Counted from the stretch's first letter, positions 45,828-55,797 are shown. The stretch: DNA of 64,000 nt from Pachyseris speciosa (GCA_016490735.1 JAEMWC010000624.1:250001-314000); one strand, 5' to 3'. A program made the numbers and translations. Notes: generated by a model from the sequence alone, not told the origin.

Positions 45828-45878
45828 CATGATAGCTGAGTTAATCTTTTGTCTCACGATTGAGTCACAAAGATGTGG

Positions 45879-45923
45879 ATCCCGACGTTTCGACCGCTAT
45901 ACTGCTGGTCTTCATCAGGCGAA
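45879..45923 (-). ncRNA. Hammerhead ribozyme motif, PLE2 left arm
   Basis: On the minus strand: core CTGATGA (45918-45912), stem II GACC/GGTC around an 11-nt loop, GAAAC then GTC (45886-45884). The whole core equals the right-arm copy, but stem I is weakened (TTCGC against GGGAT, with a G-G mismatch), so it is likely less active. Confidence 0.72.
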
Positions 45924-46007
45924 GCTGTCCACTGGCTGCGTGTGCGTATAAGAAGCACCGTGGCCGGTGGTGATTGGCGTGTTTCGATCCTCGCTTAGGC
46001 TGACTTT

Positions 46008-46541
46008 ATGAATGACATGGCGCTGGTACCTTGGGACATAATAGAGCAAATAGATAATCCTACTAGAGCGTGGGAGGTGTGGAAACAATCATTTTTAGCA
46101 GTAGCCAACCTTCATGCACCTGTTAAGAAAAGGAGAGTTAGAAACTCTAAGGCTCCCTGGCTCACCCCTGAAATCAAGCGATTGATGTGGGAAAGAGACA
46201 GAATAAAGCGAATTGCAACCGTCACCAATGATCAGTTAAAATGGGCGGAGTACAGACGACTTAAGAATCGAGTAAACCATTCTATTAAGGCCTGCAAGAA
46301 GAATTACTATCATTCTTACTTCAAGGATAACGTTGGAAAAGAAAAAGAGACTTGGAATGGAATTAATACAATATTATCGCGAAAGAAAAACTCTGCCCCG
46401 GCGTCAAAACTGATTATTGGTGACACGATGATAATGGACCCCCATGAGCTAAACAACGCTTTTAACAGGCATTTTACCGATATTGGCCCCAATTTAGCGG
46501 CAAACATAAATCCCCTCGAGTCAGTTTTCGTGATTTTGTAG
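46008..46541 (+). pseudogene. LINE2 ORF2 linker region
   Basis: 177 residues with NSKAPWLTPEIKRLMWERDR, KNRVNHSIKACKKNYYHSYF, TWNGINTILSRKK and FNRHFTDIGPNLA, the usual basic pre-RT linker. The frame is lost after NPLES near 46520 and resumes one frame over with FRDFVESCESTFEL, consistent with a single small indel. The upstream endonuclease is missing through 5' truncation. Confidence 0.85.
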
Positions 46542-46600
46542 AATCTTGTGAAAGCACCTTCGAGCTTGAATTACTTACTACTGACGGACTGCGCAAACTT

Positions 46601-48094
46601 GTGAACGATATCCCTGTAGGCAAGGCTGATGGCCTCGATGGTATTCCAACTTGCCTCTTAAAGTTATCATTTTCATTCATTGCGTCTTCCCTGACACACA
46701 TTTTTAATTTAGTTATTTCCACTGGAATCATTCCCAAAGACTGGAAGAGTGCTAGAGTAACTCCAATTTACAAAGCTTACTCGAAGGTTGACCCAGCCAA
46801 TTACAGGCCTATTTCTGTACTTTCTGTAATAGCTAAACTCTTTGAAAAAGCCATTTTTAATCAGGTATATACATATTTAAATGACAATAAGTTACTTTCG
46901 AAATATCAGTCTGGCTTTAGACCTATGCACTCTACTCTTACAGCTCTTATTGATATCACAGACAATTGGTATCTTAACATTGACGATGGTTTGACAAATG
47001 CCATTCTGTTTATTGATTTAAAAAAGGCATTTGATACTACTGACCATGAGATCCTTCTGTCAAAATTCGAGCTGTATGGGTTTAAAGGTGCAAGTCTTAA
47101 TCTTTTCCGAGACTACCTCTCTGATAGAACTCAGGTTACAGTTATAAACAACGTAAATTCTGAAACTAGCTTCATAAGTTGTGGGGTGCCTCAAGGCTCA
47201 ATCCTCAGCCCCCTACTATTCCTATTGTACATTAACGATCTCCCAAACTGTAACCTTCTATCAGATGTGAGGATGTACGCCGATGACACTAATCTTACGT
47301 TTGCCTCCAAAGACCCTGATGAGCTGTTTTCATCCCTGACTCACGATTTAGGTAATCTGAAACAATGGCTGGATTCTAACCGTCTAAGTCTTAATGTCCT
47401 CAAAACTAAGTGTCTGTTTACAGGTACAAGGCACAAAATCTCCTTGCTCCCTAGTGAACCTCACATATGCCTTGATGGGCATTCAATTGAACGAGTCAAT
47501 AATTACAAATGCCTAGGCGTTCAGGTTGATGAAACACTCTCGTGGGAAGCTCACATCTCCGAAGTCGTCGGTAAGGTTGCTAAAGTACTTGCTGCCCTGA
47601 GGAGACTAAGACCGATATGTCCCCAGAGTACCCTAGTCACAATTTACAAGTCATTGATTCTTCCGCATCTCGATTATTGCAGCGCTGTCTGGGGCTGCAT
47701 CGGTAATGACCTCAGCCAAAAACTAGAGAAACTACAAAACAGGGCTGCACGCATAATAATAGGGTCTAGTTGGGATACCAGATCTGCCCAGATTCTTCAT
47801 GCCCTTAAATGGAATAGCCTCGCTGACAGACGTGAAAAACAACTGAAATCTTTAATGTTCAAAACTGTAAGTAACCTTGTACCCGAATACCTGTCTGATA
47901 AATTCGCCAGCGTTAATACCATCCACAGACATAATCTTCGAGGTGCGCAACATAACCTGTTTATTCCGCGTCCGAACACTGAGGCCCTCAAGAAGAGTTT
48001 TCGTTATAGGGGCGCAGTAACATGGAACAGTCTGTCAGCGGAGGCTAAGCAGGCCACTACTTTAGATAGTTTTTATTCCGCTATTGTACATTAG
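46601..48094 (+). CDS. LINE2 reverse transcriptase, open over 497 codons
   Basis: Reverse transcriptase of a non-LTR retrotransposon. Motifs in order: KADGLDGIPTCLLK, VDPANYRPISVLSVIAKLFE, AILFIDLKKAFDTTDHEILL (motif A, ~residue 145), SCGVPQGSILSPLLFLLYIN (motif B, ~195), MYADDTNLTFASKDP (motif C, both Asp present, ~225), LKQWLDSNRLSLNVLKTK, YKCLGVQVDETLSWEAHI, then a C-terminal ILPHLDYCSAVWG and LEKLQNRAARIIIG block. No stop over 1.5 kb indicates recent insertion. The start given is the first in-frame ATG after the frameshift; the true ORF begins far upstream in the full element. Confidence 0.9.
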   Translation: MNDIPVGKADGLDGIPTCLLKLSFSFIASSLTHIFNLVISTGIIPKDWKSARVTPIYKAYSKVDPANYRPISVLSVIAKLFEKAIFNQVYTYLNDNKLLSKYQSGFRPMHSTLTALIDITDNWYLNIDDGLTNAILFIDLKKAFDTTDHEILLSKFELYGFKGASLNLFRDYLSDRTQVTVINNVNSETSFISCGVPQGSILSPLLFLLYINDLPNCNLLSDVRMYADDTNLTFASKDPDELFSSLTHDLGNLKQWLDSNRLSLNVLKTKCLFTGTRHKISLLPSEPHICLDGHSIERVNNYKCLGVQVDETLSWEAHISEVVGKVAKVLAALRRLRPICPQSTLVTIYKSLILPHLDYCSAVWGCIGNDLSQKLEKLQNRAARIIIGSSWDTRSAQILHALKWNSLADRREKQLKSLMFKTVSNLVPEYLSDKFASVNTIHRHNLRGAQHNLFIPRPNTEALKKSFRYRGAVTWNSLSAEAKQATTLDSFYSAIVH

Positions 48095-48306
48095 TAATTT
48101 CTTAACTTAGTTTAGCACTTATTTTAGGATTTTTTAACAATTTCTGTAATTTAGTCTTAGCTTTTATGTACTAGGTTTAATGCGCACGGCTCTTTAGAAG
48201 ACCACTTTTTAGTGATAAGGATCCCGTGGATAAATAAAGTTTATTATTATTATTATTATTATTATGTTGATTGGAGGATTTCGATCCTTTTCGTTCAGAT
48301 TAGAAA

Positions 48307-49029
48307 TTGTCTTTCGACGTAGTGTCTCTGTTCACGAACATTCCAATCGAAGGAGCAGTACAGACTGCACTGCGAAAACTAGAATCTGGCTCGTGCCTTG
48401 CCAACCGCACGACTCTAACTCTAACACCTACGCAGATTGCAGACCTCTTGAGTTTCGTTCTTAGATCCACATACTTCCACTATGATGGACTGATTTACGA
48501 ACAGCAAGAAGGAGCAGCCATGGGTAGCCCGGTATCCGCAGTGATAGCTAACCTCTACATGGAGGGTTTTGAGGAGCGAGCTTTGACATCGACGCCCTGT
48601 ACACCTAAGATCTGGAAATGCTATGTGGATGCCACCTTTACCATCTTAAATCGTGACAAAGTTGACTCGTTCTTACAACACCTCAATAGTCAACAGTCGA
48701 CGATCCGTTTCACAATGGAAACTGAGAATGACAACTCAATTCCCTTCCTTGATACGTTGATCATCAAGGATTCGAATGGATACCTCTCTGCCAGTCTTTA
48801 CAGAAAGCCTAAACACACTGACCAGTACTTAGCGTATGATTCACACCACCCACAGAATGTAAAACGCGGTATTGTCAAGTGCCCGTACGATCGATCTAAA
48901 CACCTCATAACAAAACCATCAGTTCTCTATCATGAAAAGAAACACCTCTCATCGGTCCTTGTTTCCAACGGTTATCCGTTTTCGTTTGTAAAAAAATATT
49001 ACGAAAACCAAGGGACGAACAACCACTAA
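48307..49029 (+). pseudogene. PLE2 reverse transcriptase, catalytic Asp lost
   Basis: 240 residues starting SFDVVSLFTNIP (motif A), then EGAAMGSPVSAVIANLYMEG (motif B) and CYVDATFTIL, where PLEs have YVDD: the second motif C Asp codon is GCC (Ala). Later blocks IPFLDTLI, YRKPKHTDQYL and SVLYHEKKHL are typical PLE. 5'-truncated at motif A, so RT fingers are missing. Frameshift before the GIY-YIG part. Confidence 0.9.
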
Positions 49030-49057
49030 AGAACTTGGACCCGAAATTAAATCTACT

Positions 49058-49339
49058 GTGGTTGTGCCATACGTCAAAGGCACATCGGAGGCTCTTCGCC
49101 GTTGCCTACAACAACAAGGCATACGGAATGGTTTCAGATCTGACACAACTCTTAGATTACACCTAGTGCGACCTAAGGACATTGTCGATCCAGTAAAACA
49201 AGACGGAGTAGTCTACAAGAATCCCTGCGAATGTGGTAAGGTTTATATTGGAGAGACGGGAAGATCTATGCATGAACGGATTAAGGAACACGATAGAGAT
49301 ATACGGCTTGCTCGAACCCAATCCTCCGCCGTTTCATAA
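49058..49339 (+). pseudogene. PLE2 GIY-YIG domain with nonsense codon
   Basis: 93 residues with VPYVKGTSEALRRCLQQQGI, VVYKNPCECGKVYIGETGRS and RIKEHDRDIRLA. It stops at TAA (49337-49339) and continues in frame with HSNATGHLLTETH; the stop replaces the position that is Glu in PLE1 (IAEH). The remaining C-terminus up to about 49500 is further broken. Confidence 0.9.
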
Positions 49340-49653
49340 CATAGCAACGCGACCGGACATTTATTGACCGAGACCCACATTGGTACACCCGACGTAGAGT
49401 TAAAGAGGCTATTCACATAAGACTTCACCCTAACAACATTAAAAGGGACAGTGGAATTGAAATTCCTGAAGCGTGGATGCCCACGATCAATTAACACAAC
49501 AGCCGATCAGTACCAAAGCGGACCGCTGAGGGAAAAATTTCTAATCTGAACGACAAGGATCGAAATACTCCAATCAACAAAAGCCTAAGCGAAGATCGAA
49601 ACGAACCAATCACCACCAGCCACGGTGCTTCTTATACGCAGCCAGTGGACACC

Positions 49654-49698
49654 ATCGCCTGATGAAGACCAGCAGTATAGCGGTCGAAACGTCGCGAT
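49654..49698 (+). ncRNA. Hammerhead ribozyme motif, PLE2 right arm
   Basis: Stem I ATCGC (49654-49658) pairs with GCGAT (49694-49698). Core CTGATGA (49659-49665), A, stem II GACC (49667-49670)/GGTC (49682-49685) with loop AGCAGTATAGC, GAAA (49686-49689), C, then GTC (49691-49693), the expected cleavage site after C. Stem III is only the AC/GU pairs of ACGT, the minimal type I form known from Penelope-like elements, which may act as dimers. All conserved core nucleotides are present. Confidence 0.82.
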
Positions 49699-49748
49699 CC
49701 ACATCTTTGTGACTCAGTCGTGAGACAAAAGATTAACTCAGCTATCAT

Positions 49749-50218
49749 TTGGAACCACGATGACGAACACCTTTCATAATATATGAATGATAGATTTTAC
49801 AAGATGCCAAATTGTATTAAAGGCATCGACCTTCGATGTAAAATGTAATGGCTCGCAATCGTCAGTTGGTAAACAGTCATCGGTTGAATTATTTCTGAGT
49901 ACAGTTTCCGTCGACTAGCTTCTTCTTTGTCATCGGCTCCGCTCTTTCTCTTAGGAGCACGCGCTCGACTTGCTTGTGGTGGAGCATGATTCGCCTGCCG
50001 TCGATCAGGAAAATTCGGCCGATGGACCCTTTTCTCAGAACCATTTGACTGCTGATTTTAATTTGAGAGAACAAATATAGGTATTCCTATGTAGTATTCA
50101 ATGTTTTTCTCCGTTAAGCTCTCACGCGGACAAGTCACTAGCCAACGTTTGCACTTTGCTATTTCTTGCGAACATCGGTTTCGGAAACGGTATGAAGAAT
50201 TTCATTCCCGATGCTTCT
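49749..50218. other. No gene seen
   Basis: Flank of PLE2. No repeat or coding signal recognised. Confidence 0.4.
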
Positions 50219-50352
50219 AGCCTGCATACAGGTTCTTCATTTGGACAATTCAGAGCCGTTTTATGGTTCGATTTTGCTTTTGAATTTGGCGCGGTCTCGA
50301 TTTTGCGCGCAATCTCCATTCGTGTGTTCAAAAGAAGAGCCTGTATGCAGCC
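50219..50352. mobile_element. 134-bp fold-back MITE
   Basis: AGCCTGCATACAGGTTCTTC at the left and AAGAAGAGCCTGTATGCAGCC at the right are inverted. The overlapping ORFs on both strands (50122-50473) span it and are not supported. No TSD resolved. Confidence 0.65.
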
Positions 50353-50927
50353 TCTCTCGGAGAAATTTTGGTTATTTTTGAGGATATCTGGAGTCGTTTT
50401 TGCATTCACCCTAACAGCAGTGCTTGGTAGTAACCATGAACCTTCCTTCCTAAATACTAACTCTGCGATTTAACCTATTATTTTTCTTTTTTGTTTCGCT
50501 ACGGCCCTCCTCGGTCAAACAATCCTTCTATCGCATCTCAATGTTTGCCTGAGTAAGGCGGGGGGTCTCATCTGTCAAAATCTATTTTTAGTAATAGTGC
50601 ACAGCGCTATTTAATATTCATGAAAACAATGGGACCTCAAGAAATATTGATAATCGAGGTCCGGATGATCGAGGTTCAACGGTAAAACGCCAACAAACGG
50701 CTTCCAAATCCTCGTTTGCATGAATGCGACAGACCTTTGTTTTTGTTTCGCTATTGTGGCGATCGCTGTCTTAATTGTTCTTTCCTCAGACTATTCGATT
50801 AGAAGACAAAGGCATTAATGATTCTTGACATCCATGTCATACAGATGTTAACATTCAAGGCAAAATGTAAATTTTCTTTTGAATATATGAACAGGAAGCG
50901 TCACGTGCAATATGTTGTCAAATCTCC

Positions 50928-50930
<3 letters not shown>
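50353..50930. other. No gene seen
   Basis: AT-rich DNA without recognisable features. The GCGATCGCTGTC region near 50760 resembles 36100 only weakly. Confidence 0.35.
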
Positions 50931-50968
<38 letters not shown>

Positions 50969-51690
50969 TATTTATCCACGTGTCACCTAGGAGCTGAAAG
51001 CTCGCTTAAACGTGAACGTGAAACTAATTACAAATAGTAAACTAATAAGAAGTAATGACAAAAGATAAAGATATTGATAAGCTATATATTATCTAATTCA
51101 TATGTATCTAATTTATGTGTAACATCTAATTAGTAAGCGAAGGTGCATTAAAATTCGAAGAATTAAAAAAAAAATTCATAGGTATACTATAGAATAGCAC
51201 ACCTATGTGTCCAGCCCAGCCACCCAAGATCTGTAACAATCACCGCAAAGTTAAGTGAAAGCCTTGCCATAAACGAAAGTCCAGACACTCCCTAACTCTA
51301 GTAGGTAAACCATTCCAAAGCTTAGTAGTTAGATATGAACATGACTTATGCATATATTCTAAATTGAAAGACGGCAGCATAAGGCGTGTGCCAGACCCCC
51401 TTAGATTGTAATTCACATTTAATACGTAAAAAAAACTTACTAAGATATTCCGGTCCCTGACCTCTTAAACATTTATATAAAATAACTAGTGACTAGAATA
51501 GCCTCCGTGTCTCTAGGTTTTGTAATTTAGCTAAATTAAGGAGAAAATCATAAAACACTGAGTTTGAATACCCTAAGATAGTCCTTAGGATGTAGTAATT
51601 AGTGTCCTCTAACTTTTTTTGAGCCCATTACTTATTCCTAGTAGGAGTGGGCTACAATACTCTAAGTGAGGTAGTACATATATTGTGTTC
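50931..51690 (-). mobile_element. LINE 3'-end fragment with (ATT)n tail
   Basis: On the minus strand the sequence ends in AATAAAGT followed by (ATT)n (50931-50966), as LINE2 does. Upstream, 51340-51240 encodes LTTKLWNGLPTRVRECLDF and WQGFHLTLR then a stop, the C-terminal pattern of LINE RT proteins or of a related 3' module. The remainder is degenerate. Truncated 5' at about 51690. Confidence 0.5.
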
Positions 51691-51809
51691 ACAACTGCGA
51701 GGATCATTCTTCAGTTGATTTCATTTCCGCAGTTCATATATGATTCATTTCATATATCATCCACACTCATTTCTTTCACGGGAACATACGAACCCACAAT
51801 TGACCTGCT

Positions 51810-51846
<37 letters not shown>

Positions 51847-51975
51847 ATCGCACCAGTAATCGCGAGGTCACGGGTTCGAACCCCGTTGAAGTCCTGAATT
51901 TTTTTCAGGCTTCTTTTCGCAATTGCATAAAATTGCGTTCACAACTGCGAGGGTCATTCTTCAGTTAATAATAAT
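51690..51975 (+). mobile_element. tRNA-derived SINE, with repeated tail module
   Basis: A tRNA-like head (51821-51894) followed by CTGAATTTTTTTCAGGCTTC, TTTTCGCAATTGCATAAAATTGCG and GTTCACAACTGCGAGGGTCATTC. The module TTCACAACTGCGAGG.TCATTCTTCAGTT also occurs upstream at 51690-51717 with an ATATATGATTCATTTCATATAT tail, so a second truncated copy precedes it. Pol III boxes are present (GGTTCGAACC). Confidence 0.72.
51821..51894 (+). tRNA. tRNA-Thr(AGT)-like SINE head, probably not a functional tRNA
   Basis: Acceptor GGCTTCA/TGAAGTC (one G-T), D arm GCTC...GAGC and T arm ACGGG TTCGAAC CCCGT all fold. The anticodon arm does not: TCGCA faces TCGCG and pairs only if one C is skipped, and position 33 is C, not U. 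With AGT at the anticodon position it would read Thr. Followed by SINE body rather than genomic flank, so it is the SINE promoter region. Confidence 0.45.
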
Positions 51976-52844
51976 AATAATGATAAAAATAATAATAGTA
52001 AGACATTGATCCTTTAGGAAGGGAAATTGACAATGAATTAAAACGGGAAGCATAAAACGAACTTCCTGTTTTTCTGGTGTGTAAAACGCTTTGAATATAC
52101 TTTCAACGTATGTAAAGATGGGTTTCGCAGCAAATATTTCCGTCCATGATTGCCAGACTAATGATTTACTTCTACTCACTTTTACATACGAGGAAAATAT
52201 ATCTTAATAAAATAAAATAAAAATAAACAACCTAAAAAAAATGGTAAGGCGCGGGAGTTTTTTTTATTCATGAGTAGGTAGCATTTAATCACACTTCCGC
52301 AAGAGTTTAACAACTCCAGTCCCCAGCGCGAAGATCCTAATTTGTGAATGCCTTTCAAGAGTTAACCTGGCAATCGAGATGCACGTCCTTTCGAATTAAG
52401 ATAATAGGGCTCTTTAGCGAATCCTCGATCCGAGCCTCTTTCTCTGGTGGATCCTGACTCATCCCCAGTTCAGTCTTCTTCGTTGAGTCTGGGACTATAT
52501 GCTTGCGATTTCGTTTCAGGAGAGGCCACTCCGACTACACCGTACTTAAGTTTAACAAGATGCTAAGTTGCACTGGTAGAGGTGATACCTTACGGGTGGA
52601 GGGTATTTTACTATTGTTTAACGCTTCGCTTTCTCAAATTCCTCATCTTGAAATAAAATTTGCCCCAGTAGAAACACATAAAACTTCCAAGGACGTAAAC
52701 GATAAAAAGCAAACGAGAAAACTAATATAAAACACAAAAAAAGACAAATTTCATGTTACGAAATATGTGTTTAATCAAACACTGAAAGTTCTATTATACA
52801 ACTTTTAAGTTTAAATACAATATGAAATATGACCACACTCATTA
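51976..52844. other. No gene; short AAT run at 51966-51980
   Basis: No supported coding region or repeat. The 75-codon ORF at 52503-52730 has no recognised feature. Confidence 0.35.
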
Positions 52845-52984
52845 TTATAAGAAAAACAACACATAAAGCGGTTATAAACATGGTGAAGCAATGCATTTTA
52901 TGAAATCTGACTTGACGTTCGTATGTCCCATCATACATTTTCAAAAGTAACCGTTATGAGATGAAACACTATCCATATTTAAAA

Positions 52985-53209
52985 AGAAAAAAAAAAAAAC
53001 ATTTTGAAGCGCTCTCCAAACTTGAACACACATCAGCTATTGCCAATCATGTTATGACTACTGGACATAATATGAAATGGGATCGTTTTGAAATCCTCGC
53101 GTCAGGAAAAACTGATTACCATTGTAAGATAAAAGAAACCCTGTTTATACAAGAATTGAACCCGGCGTTGAATGCTAATCTCACCAGTGACAAGCTGTCA
53201 CTTTATTAA
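52985..53209 (+). pseudogene. PLE3 GIY-YIG C-terminal fragment
   Basis: HFEALSKLEHTSAIANHVMT, TGHNMKWDRFEILASG and KIKETLFIQELNPALNANL, ending in a TAA stop: the end of a PLE nuclease domain. IANH replaces the IAEH seen in PLE1. A poly-A run (52985-52999) separates it from the left arm. Confidence 0.78.
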
Positions 53210-53291
53210 CGTGTCACTGCTATTTTTAGTGTTACCCAGATCGCTCGCAATTTCTTTTTAAATATAGATAGTGTTTTATCTCATAACGGTT

Positions 53292-53331
53292 ACTTCTGAA
53301 AATGTATGTTGGGACATACGAAACGTCAAGT
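53292..53331 (+). ncRNA. Hammerhead-like motif, degenerate (PLE3)
   Basis: Stem I ACTT/AAGT, core CTGAAAA (consensus CTGANGA; G8 changed to A), stem II GTATGT/ACATAC with a TGGG loop, GAAAC and GTC (53325-53327). The left-arm copy is worse (GAAC instead of GAAAC). Recognisable as the PLE hammerhead but expected to be inactive because G8 is catalytic. Confidence 0.6.
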
Positions 53332-53396
53332 CAGATTTCATAAAATGCATTGCTTCACCATGTTTATGGCCGCTTTATGTGTTGTTTTTCTTATAA

Positions 53397-54085
53397 AACT
53401 TCGATGGCCGAAGAACAAGAGTCTCTATGATACTCATTATTAGTTCAACGAAAAGGTAGATTTTTTAACTTACTTTTTTATTTTTATTTTTGACCTCTGC
53501 TACAGACCAAAAATGCTTCTTCAATTTCTGGTTTATAAATTAACAATGATTAAATGAACATCTAATGGTAATTTCATTAGCCTCTAACACACTTATTACG
53601 TAAAGGAGATATAAGAAAGGATTTGTGGCGCTGCTGTTCTTATTTTTAGTCCGAGCCAACAATGAGCCAATTATGAATCACCCATTCTTTAAAAAAAAAG
53701 TACGCTTTAGAAATTTCCTAATAACAATATCGTTCGCTGATTTTTTTTAGGGCGTTTTGAAAGGCCCATTATATTACCACCCTTGACCCATCGCGGTCGT
53801 TTGTTTTTGTTTTGAAATCGTGCTATTGTTAAACGATGCTTCTCATTAATCAATTATTTTTATCTTTATTTTTATCGCTTTTGATCTGGTTTATCACGAC
53901 GAGTTGTCGCTTGTCCCCGGTTTCGCAAAGCAAAGCAAATGGCTACAAATTCGACTTGCACATTTCTTCATATTTCTTCATTGAAACCGTGCACAATACG
54001 CTCATAGGTTTAAAATTAAAACAACAAAGTATTGAACGATCTGTTATTGATAAAACTCGCTGATTAGGTGCCTAGGATGGTGACA
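53397..54085. other. No gene seen
   Basis: AT-rich. The 75-codon ORF at 53836-54063 has a hydrophobic start but no splice or homology support. Confidence 0.35.
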
Positions 54086-54410
54086 AAATATCCATAAGAA
54101 AATATTTATTGTCAGTGAATGGTTTCAAATTTGCAGAGAGAAATTTACTCATACGTTCTCATTAAATTATCCTGAACTTTCGCTTTATTGTGTTCAAAAT
54201 ACAGTCGACCATGTAGCTAGAACTCCGCATTAAAACACGGGAGGAAAATATCCACAAGAAAATATTTATTGTCGGTTAATGGTTTCAAATTTGCAGTAAG
54301 AAAACTTCCCATATGTTTTCATTCAATTATCCTGAACTATCGCTTTTTTTGTGTTAGAAATAAGGTCGAACACGCGGCTAGAACTCCGCATTAAAACACG
54401 GGAGGAAACA
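54086..54410 (+). repeat. ~160-bp direct tandem duplication
   Basis: AAAATATCCATAAGAAAATATT... through AGAACTCCGCATTAAAACACG-type sequence at 54086-54245 recurs at 54246-54410 with ~10% differences. Confidence 0.9.
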
Positions 54411-55797
54411 AAAGCGGTGTAGTCCTCATCGATCACGGCGGATATCTCGGCGAGAAAGAGAAGTTAATAATCACGCAGTTTAGGCAAGCTGCGAAGTGTT
54501 CGAACGTAAAGCTATATTGCCTGGTGGGGCATGAAAATAACAGTCGATAAAGAGACTTAGCGATAAGTAGGATTAAAAACACTGAAGAGTTGACCAAAGC
54601 TGCCGAATCCATTACATAAACTGACCGTGAGGTAAAACATCAAACATGCGGAAAACAGTTATCCAGACACGTATAATTTTTAACACTCGCCATCAAATCA
54701 GTTTCCAAATCGCAGTAAGTCGGCTCCAACAAGCTCAGCAAATTCTTGAAAGCTCCGAGGTAAAAAGCACCAAACTTGAACTAAGAGTCTCCATCAATCC
54801 TCCGCCTTGACCCTCACTTTGTCGATAAAACAACGATGCGAAGTTACCGCTACCGACTATTGCCACATTGACTCTTTTGACTTTAAACGGACAAAAATTT
54901 ACATACATACATTTTTTCCCGAAATAATACAAGGAAAACGAAGAAGAATAAACAGAAAACATATTTACGGCCATACCTTTGGAGATTTGTTCACGATGCA
55001 ATAAAACAAAAACGATAAAACAAGAAATCCGAAGTCTGAGTAAACTCGCGTTACACGAAATTCCAGAATTAACGGTCGCGGCGCGGGATGCATCAAGGGT
55101 GATAATGGGCCTTTAAATGAAAATTAAACCAAATCACGTTTCCCTGCACCTGCTAAACACCGTGAGTCACATTTCCCTTTTCTCCAAAAATTTTTTAAGC
55201 GATACGCATCAGGATGTCTTTTAAAGATAGAAAGAAAGTTAACTTCAGTGAAGTTCCATGTTATGATTTTGCACTTCTTTTGTTCTATTTCCTTCAGTTA
55301 CGACAACAACAGATCTATGTAAAGGGCCAATAAAATTCTTTCCATAATTTATAACTTGTCCACAGAAATTACCCATCATTTACAGATGTCCATCACGTTG
55401 TCTTTTATCCTTTTTTTAAGATATGAAAGGATGAGCACAAAGAGGTCTTCAGTGCTAGTATTTCAGGTTTCTAGTGCCATAGTCTTAGGTGCACCATAAG
55501 AAAAGAGAATGTTCTATTTCTGAAATCCTGTAACTGAACCATCTCTTTAGAGTTTTCGACATTATTAATTCATTAAATCACAAAAGAAGAGATCGTTAGC
55601 TTCATCGACTTGCAACGGTCCAATCATGCAAAAATATAATGCAACATATTGTAATAACCTGATGGCAGCATAGCTATTGATGTAACAAGAAAAAAAAATA
55701 GGACGTTAGAACTACAAAACTGATCAAAAAGGCTGCAGAGAGAGTGATGCGCAGGATCATTACAACAAATCACATCTGCGCTTTAGTCATGAGTCAG
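54411..55797. other. 3' flank of adhesion GPCR gene
   Basis: Presumed 3' UTR and intergenic DNA of the minus-strand receptor gene. No clear AATAAA was located on the minus strand close to the stop codon, and no other gene is recognised. Confidence 0.4.

Larger units (their letters stand above)
46002..48265 (+). mobile_element. 5'-truncated LINE (LINE2), young-looking, inserted in PLE2
   Basis: Contains the ORF2 linker, a full-length RT with intact YADD, a 3' UTR with AATAAA (48233-48238) and a (TTA)n tail. It splits the PLE2 left arm: ...GCTTAGGCT | LINE | GTTGATTGGAGG..., which the uninterrupted right arm reads (inverted) as GCTTAGGCTTTTGTTGATTGG. Endonuclease and ORF1 are absent. The RT type resembles CR1/L2/jockey-group LINEs. 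No clear TSD. Confidence 0.9.
45828..49748 (+). mobile_element. Penelope-like element PLE2 with inverted arms
   Basis: 5'-truncated PLE: RT starts within motif A at 48307 and is followed by GIY-YIG. The 3' terminal segment 49538-49748 is repeated in inverted orientation at the 5' side, as 45828-46001 plus 48266-48306, with the LINE at 46002-48265 inserted in it. The outer ends are ATAGCTGAGTTAATCTTTTG and, inverted, CAAAAGATTAACTCAGCTAT. Inverted terminal segments plus 5' truncation are typical of PLE copies. Both arms carry a hammerhead motif. Confidence 0.9.
52845..53396 (+). mobile_element. Penelope-like remnant (PLE3) in inverted arms
   Basis: Inverted arms of ~136 bp (TTATAAGAAAAACAACACAT... 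and ...ATGTGTTGTTTTTCTTATAA; also GACTTGACGTTCGTATGTCCC and GGGACATACGAAACGTCAAG) flank a fragment of the PLE GIY-YIG C-terminus. Same architecture as PLE2 but almost completely 5'-truncated, a near-minimal PLE insertion. Confidence 0.8.

Noticed and set aside
50122..50473. 95- and 105-codon ORFs on opposite strands
   Set aside because: They span the 134-bp fold-back MITE, whose inverted ends create mirrored open frames.
51821..51894. Functional tRNA-Thr gene
   Set aside because: Anticodon stem does not pair, position 33 is not T, and the sequence continues into a SINE body and tail; kept only as a low-confidence tRNA-like SINE head.
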